From Lipingzhangella halophila (lineage in GTDB: Bacteria; Actinomycetota; Actinomycetes; Streptosporangiales; Streptosporangiaceae): a DNA stretch of 64,000 nt. The position numbers and the translations under genes are program-made. Below are positions 50,659-58,281 of this stretch, piece after piece. The stretch lies in the NCBI RefSeq assembly GCF_014203805.1, contig NZ_JACHJT010000002.1, positions 496,001 through 560,000 on the forward strand. The letters run 5' to 3'. The notes beneath the pieces are model-generated. The model ran no database searches. It saw nothing but the letters and a program-made list of their open reading frames with translations, and was not told the origin of the DNA. Within the stretch, counting starts at the first letter, position 1, and every line of letters starts with the position of its first letter.

Positions 50659-50687
50659 TTGCGTTTCGTAATGGGAGACGCTACTCT
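50659..50687 (+). promoter_or_regulatory. Promoter of the ABC-F gene
   Basis: TTGCGT (50659-50664) and TACTCT (50682-50687) are separated by 17 nt. Transcription from about 50694 would give a leader of about 250 nt before the ABC-F start, which is unusually long in this window. Nothing is seen in 50480-50658. Confidence 0.55.
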
Positions 50688-50712
50688 CCGAAACGGCTCT
50701 GTTGTCTCCGGT

Positions 50713-50833
50713 GGAGGTGGATTGGTGCGCATCTGAGGTCCGCGATCACCACGCGGTACGGCGTTCGCCGTTAGCCCGTCACGGTACTAGCCGGCGTTCC
50801 CGCCGCCCGTGACCCGCGTGGATGCGACCTCAG
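50713..50833 (+). promoter_or_regulatory. Structured leader with 3-codon uORF (attenuator candidate)
   Basis: A strong GGAGG (50713-50717) precedes GTG CGC ATC TGA (50725-50736), encoding Met-Arg-Ile. The stop overlaps the first arm of a nested structure: P1 CTGAGGTC (50733-50740) with GACCTCAG (50826-50833); P2 CCACGCGG (50749-50756) with CCGCGTGG (50814-50821); inside are P3 ACGGCG-TT-CGCCGT (50758-50771) and P4 GTCACGG (50778-50784) with CCGTGAC (50807-50813), capped by CGGCG/CGCCG. A ribosome stalled on the uORF would open P1. No T-tract is present. Confidence 0.6.
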
Positions 50834-50947
50834 TGGACGACCCGTCCTTGCCCCCCGAAGAGCCAACCTCTCTTCCCGGGTTCGCCGTCGCGTGGTGCTC
50901 GCATACGTACGTCCCTGCCCATCGCGCCTGTGACTGCGAGAACCACC

Positions 50948-52609
50948 ATGACCCATCCCATTACACCCAGTGCGTCCCTCACCTGCTCCGACCTGTCCTT
51001 CCAGTGGCCAGACGGCACTACCGTCTTCGACGGCCTCTCATGCGGCATCGGGCCGGGCCGCACCGGCCTCGTCGGCACCAACGGCAGCGGCAAGTCCACC
51101 CTGCTGCGCCTGCTGGCCGGCCAGCTACGGCCCGCCCGGGGGTCGGTGACCGTTGGCGGCGGACTCGGCTACCTGCCGCAGGATGCCCCACTCGACACGG
51201 CGCTGCGCGTCGACGAGGCGCTGGGCATCGCCGAACGGCGCGCGGCGCTGGGTGCCATCGAGGCCGGCGACGCCAGCGAGGCCCACTTCGAGACGATCGG
51301 CGATGACTGGGACGTCGAAGAGCGGGCGCTGGCGACGCTGGGCTCCCTCGGGCTCGGCGACGTCGGGCTCGACCGCCCCATGGGACAGATGTCCGGCGGG
51401 GAGACGGTCCTGCTGCGCCTGGCCGCGCTGCTGCTGGAGCGCCCCGATGTCCTGCTGCTCGACGAGCCGACCAACAACCTCGATGTGTTCGCGCGCCGCC
51501 GGCTCTACGACGCGGTTGACTCCTGGCGCACTGGTGCCCTGGTCGTGGTCAGCCACGACCGGGAGCTTCTGGAGCGCGTGGACCGCATCGCCGAACTGCG
51601 GTCCGGAGCGGTGAGCGTGTACGGCGGCGGCTGGTCCGCCTACGAGGAGGCGCTGGCCATCCAGCAGGAAGCCGCCGAGCGGTCGCTGCGCACCGCCGAT
51701 GCGGACGTCCGCCGGCAGAAACGCGAACTGGAGGAGACCCAGACGAAGCTGGCGCGCCGCCAGCGGTTCGGCGCGAAGATGCAGGCCCAGAAACGGGTTC
51801 CGGGAGCCGTCTCCGGGCTGCGCAAGCGGGCCGCGCAGGAGTCGGCGGGCAAGCTCCGCGGAGTCCAGGAGGACGAGCTGCGCAAGGCGCGCGAGCAACG
51901 CGAGGAGGCCGCGGAGGCGGTTCGCGAGGACGCCGAGATCCGCGTCGACCTGCCGCACACCGCCGTCCCCGCGAACCGTACCGTTCTGCGTCTTGAGGAG
52001 CTTCGGCTCCCGTTCGGGGAGCTGCACGATGGCACCCTGCACGTGCGCGGTCCCGAGCGCATCGCCCTGGTCGGGGGCAACGGCGCCGGGAAGACCACAC
52101 TGCTGCGCGTCCTCACCGGAGAGCTCGCACCGCTGTCCGGGGAGGCCGCCGTGTCCGTGCCGCTGCGGTTCCTGCCGCAGCGGCTGAACGTCCTGGACGA
52201 GGAGCTGAGCGTCGCGGCGAACGCGGCGCGCCTGGCGCCCGAGGCCACCGACCAGCACATCCGCGCCCAGCTCGCGCGGTTCCTGTTCAAGGGGGCACGC
52301 GCCGAACAGCTCGCGGGCACGCTTTCGGGCGGGGAGAGCTTCCGGGCGACCCTGGCGGCGACGGTGCTCGCCACGCCGGCCCCGCAACTACTCATGCTGG
52401 ACGAACCGACCAACAACCTCGACCTCGCCAGCGTGCGGCAACTGACGAACGCGCTCGGCTCGTACCAGGGCGCGCTCCTGGTCGCCAGCCACGACGTGCG
52501 GTTCCTCGAATCGGTGGGGATCACCCGCTGGCTGTTCCTCGACCGAGACCTCCGGGAGACCACCGCCGAGGAGGTTCGCGACCTGCTCGGCGCCCCGGAG
52601 TCCGGGTGA
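50948..52609 (+). CDS. ABC-F family ATPase (ribosome protection type)
   Basis: The 553-residue protein has two ABC domains on one chain and no membrane segments. Domain 1: GTNGSGKSTLLRLL, MSGGETVLLRLAALL, LLLDEPTNNLDV, VVSHDRE. Linker (about 220-330): a basic coiled coil with RRQKRELEETQTKLARRQRFGAKM. Domain 2: GGNGAGKTTLLRVL, LSGGESFRATLAA, MLDEPTNNLDL, VASHDVRF. Known antibiotic-resistance ABC-F proteins dislodge drugs from ribosomes. The ATG at 50948 was chosen over the upstream part of the frame, which lies in the leader. Confidence 0.9.
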   Translation: MTHPITPSASLTCSDLSFQWPDGTTVFDGLSCGIGPGRTGLVGTNGSGKSTLLRLLAGQLRPARGSVTVGGGLGYLPQDAPLDTALRVDEALGIAERRAALGAIEAGDASEAHFETIGDDWDVEERALATLGSLGLGDVGLDRPMGQMSGGETVLLRLAALLLERPDVLLLDEPTNNLDVFARRRLYDAVDSWRTGALVVVSHDRELLERVDRIAELRSGAVSVYGGGWSAYEEALAIQQEAAERSLRTADADVRRQKRELEETQTKLARRQRFGAKMQAQKRVPGAVSGLRKRAAQESAGKLRGVQEDELRKAREQREEAAEAVREDAEIRVDLPHTAVPANRTVLRLEELRLPFGELHDGTLHVRGPERIALVGGNGAGKTTLLRVLTGELAPLSGEAAVSVPLRFLPQRLNVLDEELSVAANAARLAPEATDQHIRAQLARFLFKGARAEQLAGTLSGGESFRATLAATVLATPAPQLLMLDEPTNNLDLASVRQLTNALGSYQGALLVASHDVRFLESVGITRWLFLDRDLRETTAEEVRDLLGAPESG

Positions 52610-52629
52610 GGGTGTGCGGCCTCCGCGGC

Positions 52630-52911
52630 TCACGCCACCCGCGGTGCGGCGGGGGCGGGGTCCGGCGCGGGGCTGTCCAGGGCACCGACGAGGCTGTCCA
52701 GGGACAGCCCCAGCGCCGCCCCCAGCGCGGCGATGGTGAAGAACGCCGGGGTGGGGATGCGCCCGGTCTCGATCTTGCGCAGGGTCTCCACGGAGACCCC
52801 CGCCTGCGCCGCGACGCTCGCCATGCTGCGCTCGCCGCGCGCAGCACGCAGCATCCGGCCCAACCGCTCACCACGGTCGCGCTCGTCATCGGTCAACGGG
52901 ACTCGAACCAT
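52630..52911 (-). CDS. Small XRE-family regulator
   Basis: The 93-residue product has a Cro/CI-type helix-turn-helix: RLGRMLRAARGERSMASVAAQAGVSVETLRKIETGRIPTPAFFTIAALGAALGLSLDSLV. It ends soon after. It is divergent from map with 50 nt between the starts, a common pairing in actinobacteria. A dyad in the gap is the likely operator. It converges on the ABC-F gene with only 20 nt between the stops. Confidence 0.87.
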   Translation of the reverse strand: MVRVPLTDDERDRGERLGRMLRAARGERSMASVAAQAGVSVETLRKIETGRIPTPAFFTIAALGAALGLSLDSLVGALDSPAPDPAPAAPRVA

Positions 52912-52924
52912 ACCTGTGATACTA

Positions 52925-52934
52925 ATACCGGTAT
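52925..52934. promoter_or_regulatory. Dyad between XRE and map genes
   Basis: ATACCGGTAT is a perfect 10-bp dyad centred in an AT-rich gap. A TAGTAT on the minus strand next to it fits a -10 box for the XRE gene. It is a natural site for XRE control of both genes. Confidence 0.5.
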
Positions 52935-52961
52935 AGTTATTGGTAAAGATGGGAGAACGGC

Positions 52962-53726
52962 ATGGTTGAACTGAAGACCCCCGGCGAGATCGACGCGATG
53001 CGCGCCGCCGGCCGGATCGTGGCGCGGGCGCTCGCGGCCGTCCGCGAGCGCGCGGCCCCCGGTGTCCAGCTCCGGGAACTCGACGAGACCGCCGCCAAGG
53101 TCATCGCGGACGCCGGCGCGGAACCGCTGTTCCTCGGCTATCACCCGGACTGGGCGCCCATACCGTTCCCCGGAACCATCTGCGCCAGCGTCAACGACGC
53201 TGTCCTGCACGGCATCCCCACCGACCTGCGGCTCCGGGACGGCGACCTCGTCAGCGTCGACTGCGGGGCACGCCTGCACGGCTGGTGCGGCGACGCCGCG
53301 ACCACCTTCGTGGTCGGAACCGCCGGGCCGGCCGACACCGCCCTGATCGAGGCGGGCGAACGGGCGCTGCGCGCCGGGATCAAGGCGGCGCGGCCGGGAA
53401 ACACGATCGGCGACATCGCGGCGGCGATCGCCGGTGTCGCGCGCGGCGCCGGGTACGGGATCCTCGACGACCAGGGAGGGCACGGGATCGGGCACGAGAT
53501 GCACGAGGCGCCGTACGTACCCAACGAAGGGCGGGCCGGACGCGGGATGAAGCTGCGGCCGGGTCTGGTGGTCGCGATTGAGCCCGTTCTCACCGGCGGG
53601 GACGACGCCGCGTGGACCGCACCCGATGGCTGGACCGTGCACGCCGCCGACGGCAGCCGCAGCACGCACTGCGAGCACACGGTCGCCGTCACCACGAGTG
53701 GCCCGCGTGTGCTCACCCTGCAGTAA
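52962..53726 (+). CDS. map: Type I methionine aminopeptidase
   Basis: The 254-residue protein has the M24 pita-bread fold with all metal ligands: Asp in LVSVDCGARLHGW, Asp in CGDAATTFVV, His in QGGHGIGHEMHEAP, Glu in VVAIEPVL and Glu in HCEHTVAVT. Its substrate pocket reads ICASVNDAVLHGIP. The start has GGGAGAACGGC upstream. It removes the initiator Met from new proteins. It is likely an accessory copy, since it is isolated from ribosomal protein genes and coupled to an XRE regulator. Confidence 0.93.
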   Translation: MVELKTPGEIDAMRAAGRIVARALAAVRERAAPGVQLRELDETAAKVIADAGAEPLFLGYHPDWAPIPFPGTICASVNDAVLHGIPTDLRLRDGDLVSVDCGARLHGWCGDAATTFVVGTAGPADTALIEAGERALRAGIKAARPGNTIGDIAAAIAGVARGAGYGILDDQGGHGIGHEMHEAPYVPNEGRAGRGMKLRPGLVVAIEPVLTGGDDAAWTAPDGWTVHAADGSRSTHCEHTVAVTTSGPRVLTLQ

Positions 53727-53767
53727 GTCCTGCTGTGCACGATGCCCGCGCCTTTTCGGGCACCAAA

Positions 53768-53806
53768 TTGGTCCATTGTACGGTTCGAACAAAACCGTCA
53801 GGCGGT
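53768..53806 (+). promoter_or_regulatory. Shared motif cluster upstream of the 98-residue gene
   Basis: TTGGTCCAT starts at 53768 and ACCGTCAGGCGGT lies at 53794-53806. Both motifs recur upstream of the TIM-barrel gene at 55319-55357 in the opposite order. An additional ACGGT-N9-ACCGT dyad spans 53780-53798. The IclR protein encoded between the two clusters is the natural candidate to bind them. Confidence 0.5.
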
Positions 53807-53845
53807 ACACTGGAGGTTGCGCGACTCGAACGCAACGGAGGCCGG

Positions 53846-54142
53846 GTGTCGGAGAACGACTGGTGGGTCACGGCCGGACTGACCTATGACCGGATACAGC
53901 GAGGGGTTGGGGACGCCAACACGGCGCCGGAGCTGATCGACTCGATGGCCGAGCTCGCCGATGTACACCGGCAGTCCGCCATCGCCTTCGGGGCGTCCCT
54001 GCACGCCCTGCTCGCCGGCGGAACCACCTGGACGGAGATAGCCGACCGCCTCGGTGCCGCCGATCAGGAGGAGGCCCGCGCCCTCGGCGCGGAGCCGATG
54101 CGGCTCGCCGAAGCAGCGCTGCGCTCGCGCCTGGGCGGATAG
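53846..54142 (+). CDS. Hypothetical 98-residue helical protein
   Basis: The product starts SENDWWVTAGLTYDRIQRGVGDANTAPELIDSM behind CGGAGGCCGG and continues with VHRQSAIAFGASLHALLAGGTTWTEIADRLGAADQEEARAL, a likely helix-turn-helix-like segment (TWTEIADRLG). It has no signal peptide or membrane helix. Many actinobacterial small proteins share the WTEIAxxLG pattern, but I recognise no named family. It precedes the IclR gene on the same strand by 178 nt and shares its upstream motifs with the TIM-barrel gene. Confidence 0.65.
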   Translation: MSENDWWVTAGLTYDRIQRGVGDANTAPELIDSMAELADVHRQSAIAFGASLHALLAGGTTWTEIADRLGAADQEEARALGAEPMRLAEAALRSRLGG

Positions 54143-54320
54143 TCCGCGCTGGCCAGGTCGCCTCGCTGTCCGGGGCGGCAATGGCCTAAAGTACCCAGTG
54201 CACGCGGAACGGCATCGCGGGGTCTGCGACACGCCGCGCGAACCGCTGCGCGCCCGAGTACGCACCCGTCACGCGGAACGGTTTCGGTCGCGAGCGTGGC
54301 AGCTCCTGGATCGAGGCAGC

Positions 54321-55085
54321 GTGGAAAGGGAACCGAACGCAGTGACCGGGCCGGAGGGAGCGGGCGGCGTACGCAGTGTCCAGAGGGCGCTGGAGATCCT
54401 GAACCTGCTGGACGAGAACCACGCGGAACTGTCCATCCGGGAGATCGTCGAGGCCACGCAACTACCGAAGACGACTGTGTTGCGCCTGCTGCACACCCTT
54501 GAGCGCAATCAACTGCTCAGCGTCAGCGACGAGGGGCGCTACTGCGCCGGAGCCGGGTTGCTGCGCTGGAGCCGACTCGCGGAGCAGCGGTGGCGGCTGC
54601 CGGAGGACGGGCACGAGGTGCTGCGCGGCCTCGCCCGGGAACACCACGAGACGGTGCACGTCTACGTGCGCCAGGACCTCGATCGCGTGTGCATCGCGCA
54701 GGCCGAGGGAACGCGCACGCTCCGGCACGTGGTCCAGGTGGGCGACGCCCTGCCGCTGTGGGCGGGCGGCGTGGCCAAGGTACTGCTCACCGACGCCCCC
54801 GACGACCTCTTGGCGCGGGTCGCCCGCCGCTCCCCTTTCGGTGACTCGCACATGGCGACGTTGCGCACCTGGGTGGCGGACGCGAGCCGGAACGGGTACG
54901 CGGTCAGCCACGGCGAGCGTGAGGAAGGACTGTCCGCCGTGGCCGTACCGATCCACGACAAACTGGGCGGCGTGGGCGCGGCCCTGTCGTTCGGCGGCCC
55001 CACCTCGCGGTTCACCGACGAGCGGGTCCGAGTCTTCGTCTCGGCCCTGCAAGAAGCCGCCAGCCTACTCGGCGAGGCGCGCTGA
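54321..55085 (+). CDS. IclR-family transcriptional regulator
   Basis: The 254-residue protein has an IclR winged helix (about 15-75: VRSVQRALEILNLLDENHAELSIREIVEATQLPKTTVLRLLHTLERNQLL) and an effector domain (about 80-250: DRVCIAQAEGTRTLRHVVQVGDALPLWAGGVAKVLL, GEREEGLSAVAVPIHD). I chose GTG 54321 with GAGG 4 nt upstream; GTG 54342 is an alternative. IclR proteins bind small aromatic or sugar-acid effectors. It probably controls the TIM-barrel gene 470 nt downstream. Confidence 0.9.
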   Translation: MEREPNAVTGPEGAGGVRSVQRALEILNLLDENHAELSIREIVEATQLPKTTVLRLLHTLERNQLLSVSDEGRYCAGAGLLRWSRLAEQRWRLPEDGHEVLRGLAREHHETVHVYVRQDLDRVCIAQAEGTRTLRHVVQVGDALPLWAGGVAKVLLTDAPDDLLARVARRSPFGDSHMATLRTWVADASRNGYAVSHGEREEGLSAVAVPIHDKLGGVGAALSFGGPTSRFTDERVRVFVSALQEAASLLGEAR

Positions 55086-55318
55086 CCCCCGCCGGTCGCG
55101 AGTTCTCCCTCTTCACCGGCGCGTATTTCGCGGTTACGTGCCGGCGCGCAGTCGCCGCCGATGAAGGTGCCGTCCAGCGGTTAGCGGTACCGGCATCACA
55201 CGGTTGCGCGCGCTCATCACCGATCTTGCCGGTTCCCTCCGGCGGTTGGGCCTCGTCGCGGCTTTCGCGCACTCGTGCCCTTGAAGTCCCCTCGTTGCTG
55301 CCCTACTCTCCCAAGTAG

Positions 55319-55357
55319 ACCGTCAGTCGGTTTTTATTGGTCCATCTAGCGGACCAA
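55319..55357 (+). promoter_or_regulatory. Operator cluster upstream of the TIM-barrel gene
   Basis: ACCGTCAGTCGGT (55319-55331) contains an ACCG-N5-CGGT dyad. TTGGTCC (55337-55343) and GGACCAA (55351-55357) form a perfect 7-bp-arm dyad. The first motif and TTGGTCCAT match the cluster at 53768-53806. The rest of 55086-55554 shows no gene. Confidence 0.55.
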
Positions 55358-55554
55358 TTTACAACGAAGCCAGGGCCGGAGAGGGGAGCGGGATCAGATG
55401 AACGGGTCGCGCCGCACATTCGGGTCGCGGGTGCCGGCGTGAAGGCCGTACTGGTCACGCGCCCGGGGGAAACCGGCCTCCGTGACTCCTCTTCCGGCCC
55501 GGGTCCCCCGCGCACCACCAGCCACCGCTCGACAACCGCCAATGGAGCGCACCA

Positions 55555-56412
55555 ATGGGCACCCGAACACGGGAACACCGCGAACCCGGACCGCACCACC
55601 TCGACGGCACCATCACTCTCAGCGCGCTGACCCTGCGCGGAACCCCTATGGCCGAGCGCCTGGATGCCGCCGCCGCGGCCGGGTTCAGCGGGGTCGGGCT
55701 GCGTCTCGACGACTACCGTGCGGCCCTCGCCGACGGGTGGACCGACTCCGATCTCCGTGCGCGCCTGAACCACCTCGGCCTGCGCGTCACCGAGGTCGAG
55801 TTCCTCACCACCTGGGGGGAAAGCCCCGAAGCCACCGAGGACGAGCGGACCGCGTTGCACATCGCCGCGACGTACGGTGCCGTGCGCGTGCACGCCGGAC
55901 TGTTCGAGCGGTCCGCCGGCGCGGACCTCGCCGGCCGCCTCGCCCGCCTCGACCAGAGAGCCGGACGCGCCGGGGTGCGCGTCGCGCTGGAGTTCATGCC
56001 CTACAGCGCGATCCCGAGCCTGAGGGCGGCCCACGACCTGATCGAGCGTTCCCGGAGCGAGCACACCGACCTGCTGGTCGACGCCTGGCACTGGCATCGG
56101 GCCGGCACCAGCGCGGCCGACCTCGCCGGCATCCCGCCCCAGCGCGTCGCCGCCGTCCAACTCTGCGACTGCCTGCCCGACTCCCACATCGACCTGCGCC
56201 GCGAGGGGCGGCACCACCGCCTGCTGCCGGGGATGGGCAGCGTCGACCTGACCGGATTGCTGCGCGCCCTCCGCGACCACGGCGTTACCGCACCCATCGC
56301 GGTGGAAGTGCTCTCCGACAGCCTGGACGCTCTGCCGCCGCGCATCGCCGCCCAGCGGGCCTACGGCGCCGCGGCACGAGTCCTGGACCGGGCCTTTCCC
56401 GCACCGGGGTGA
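55555..56412 (+). CDS. TIM-barrel AP-endonuclease-2-like isomerase
   Basis: The 285-residue product has LSALTLRGTPMAERLDAAAAAGFSGVGLRLDDY at the start, the metal-binding Glu in VALEFMPYSAIPS, LLVDAWHWHRAGTS, VAAVQLCDCLPDS and the late PIAVEVLSD. This is the sugar phosphate isomerase/epimerase or dehydroshikimate dehydratase-like branch. A GGAG lies 7 nt before the ATG. With an IclR regulator upstream, breakdown of a sugar acid, cyclitol or aromatic precursor is a fair guess, but no partner enzyme is present. Confidence 0.82.
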   Translation: MGTRTREHREPGPHHLDGTITLSALTLRGTPMAERLDAAAAAGFSGVGLRLDDYRAALADGWTDSDLRARLNHLGLRVTEVEFLTTWGESPEATEDERTALHIAATYGAVRVHAGLFERSAGADLAGRLARLDQRAGRAGVRVALEFMPYSAIPSLRAAHDLIERSRSEHTDLLVDAWHWHRAGTSAADLAGIPPQRVAAVQLCDCLPDSHIDLRREGRHHRLLPGMGSVDLTGLLRALRDHGVTAPIAVEVLSDSLDALPPRIAAQRAYGAAARVLDRAFPAPG

Positions 56413-56458
56413 GCCCGCGCGGGCGGCGGGCACGGGGGAACGTCCCTTGCGGGCCCCG

Positions 56459-57040
56459 TCAGGCCAGTGCCGGACCGAGCGCGGCCGCGGTGGAGCACGC
56501 GGCCGCGGACGCCAGTAGTACCAGCCCAACGCGCAGCAGCAGGTACTTCCGGTAGGCGATCCGGCTCACCGCGCGCAACTGGTGCGTGACGGCGTCGAGG
56601 TCCGCCGCGCACGAACGCTCCAGGGACCAGTACAGCTCGTGCCGGTCCGCGCAGCGGACGACGTCAATGAACGAGGAAACCCCGGCGCCCTGATCCGCCC
56701 TCTTCGTGCCGAGCCGCGGGAACACCACCATCGCGAACAGGAGCATTGCGGCGCCGAAGGCGGCGCCGCCGCCCCACCAGAGCCCTTGCCACGGCTGCGC
56801 CAGCGCCGTTGGTGTCCACTTCTGTTCGAGCAGAGCGCTGAGGAACACGCTCACCACCACGCCGATGGCGGCCAGGAGAATGGCCGCCTTCTGGTCGGCG
56901 TGCACGACCTCCTTTCGCGCCTCGCCCAGCAGGGCCAGCGCGTGCTCCCTGGTGGGGTCCGCGGATCGCGGGCGGCGGCCGTCCCGGATCCGCGCCAGAA
57001 GTGCCCTGCGGTGGTCGGACCGCGCGCACTCCGAGCTCAT
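56459..57040 (-). CDS. Pycsar-effector-like (DUF5706-like) membrane protein
   Basis: The 193-residue protein has the N-terminal EHALALLGEARKEVVHADQKAAILLAAIG segment leading into the first helix (about 62-82), a second helix ending in AMVVFPRLG (about 92-115) and a third near the end (about 165-187), preceded by HQLRAVSRIAYRKYLLLRVG. ADQKAAILL, FPRLG and QLxAxSRIxxRKYxxLRxG are motifs I recall from Pycsar effector (PycTM) proteins, which damage the membrane when a cyclic pyrimidine nucleotide is sensed. No cyclase gene is in view. It overlaps the upstream gene by 4 nt. Confidence 0.7.
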   Translation of the reverse strand: MSSECARSDHRRALLARIRDGRRPRSADPTREHALALLGEARKEVVHADQKAAILLAAIGVVVSVFLSALLEQKWTPTALAQPWQGLWWGGGAAFGAAMLLFAMVVFPRLGTKRADQGAGVSSFIDVVRCADRHELYWSLERSCAADLDAVTHQLRAVSRIAYRKYLLLRVGLVLLASAAACSTAAALGPALA

Positions 57041-58281
57041 TCGGCCCCGCTCTCGAAACGCGTTCCGGTCTCGGCGCGGAACGCGCGGCTGACCCGTTCG
57101 AAGCGGGCCTCCAGCACACTCGGGTGGTAGCGGGCCAGGCAGCGAACGATCGTGGCCATGTTGCCCACCAGGTCCGGGTCGGCGAACTCCACGGTCACGG
57201 AGTCGGGTTCCGCCTCCGGTGCCACGGGACGCACCGAGCCCAGCTCGCGCAGTACCGCCCTCGCCGGCGCGCTGTCGCTGTCGTGCGTGTCGGCGTGCCG
57301 CTGGCACTCGTGGTAGACGTCCTCCCACGCCCGCGCGTGCTCCACCACAGCGGTTCGGGCGCGGTCGCGCATCCGGCGCCGCCGCCTTTCGCGCCGCTGA
57401 TGTCGCAGCGACCGCCACCACGCGGCGGCATCCAGCAACGGAGGCGGCGGGAAGTCCGGGGGCGCGCCGCCTCCGTCCCACGGCGCGCCCTGTTCCCGCC
57501 CAGCCCGCGCGGCGATACGGGCGTGCCGGAGCTGGGTGGGAAGAATGGCCAGCGCAACAACGCCCACCAGGAGCGCCCCGGCGAGCGCGGGCATGGCACC
57601 CGCCGGCGCGGCGACGGGTACGGCGGCCACCACCCAAAGCACGGCCCAGAGCATGATGCTGCCCAGTACCGCCAGGTACAGGAGGAGCGATGCGGTGAGT
57701 CGCACGCGGGACACGGGTGGCTCCTGATCCGCGGGTTCCTCGGGTTTCCCCGGCATGGGCGCGGGCGGGTGCGGTCGGGATGCGGCGAGCGCGGCGGCCA
57801 CGGCGGCACCGGCCCCCAGGAGCGCGAGGACGAGCAGGATTCCGGGCACGTGCAGCACCGCCCGCCACAGCGGCGTTCCCTCGACCATCGGTCGCAGCAG
57901 GTCCGCCCCGGTCCACGAGAGCAGTACGCCCAACAGCAGCGTGAGCAACGGCGCGACGGCGCCCACCCGCCGGTCGTCCGGGGACGGGTTCGGCCGCCGC
58001 GGGGCCGCCTCCAGCCCGCGCCCATCCCCGGAGAAGCCGGGCATCGGGGTCGGCCGGGGAGACACGGGTACCGGCCGGTTCGGATTCCGGGCGCTCGGTT
58101 CGGGAGCGGTAACGGGAACGGGGGTGCGCAGGGTGTCCTCGAACGCGTCGAGCCGCGCGAGCGTCGCGGCATGGCTGCCGGCCAACCGCTTGGCCTGCCC
58201 GGCGAGGCGGTACCGGCTGCCGGCCGGCTCGCCGGAGTCGTGCTGGGTGTTCGGGGTGGCGGTGTCCGTGCCGGCGTTCAC
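57037..58281 (-). CDS. Four-helix membrane protein with long cytosolic ends
   Basis: The 414-residue product has a Pro/Arg-rich N-terminal 105 residues with an early helix (YRLAGQAKRLAGSHAATLARLDAFEDTLR), four membrane helices (about 106-130, 146-170, 200-225, 230-252) and a soluble C-terminal 150 residues that begins with a very basic stretch (RHQRRERRRRRMRDRAR) and ends ARYHPSVLEARFERVSRAF. I recognise no family. GTG 58281 overlaps the preceding stop and the downstream Pycsar-like gene overlaps its stop, so the three membrane proteins are made in coupling. Confidence 0.75.
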   Translation of the reverse strand: MNAGTDTATPNTQHDSGEPAGSRYRLAGQAKRLAGSHAATLARLDAFEDTLRTPVPVTAPEPSARNPNRPVPVSPRPTPMPGFSGDGRGLEAAPRRPNPSPDDRRVGAVAPLLTLLLGVLLSWTGADLLRPMVEGTPLWRAVLHVPGILLVLALLGAGAAVAAALAASRPHPPAPMPGKPEEPADQEPPVSRVRLTASLLLYLAVLGSIMLWAVLWVVAAVPVAAPAGAMPALAGALLVGVVALAILPTQLRHARIAARAGREQGAPWDGGGAPPDFPPPPLLDAAAWWRSLRHQRRERRRRRMRDRARTAVVEHARAWEDVYHECQRHADTHDSDSAPARAVLRELGSVRPVAPEAEPDSVTVEFADPDLVGNMATIVRCLARYHPSVLEARFERVSRAFRAETGTRFESGAE

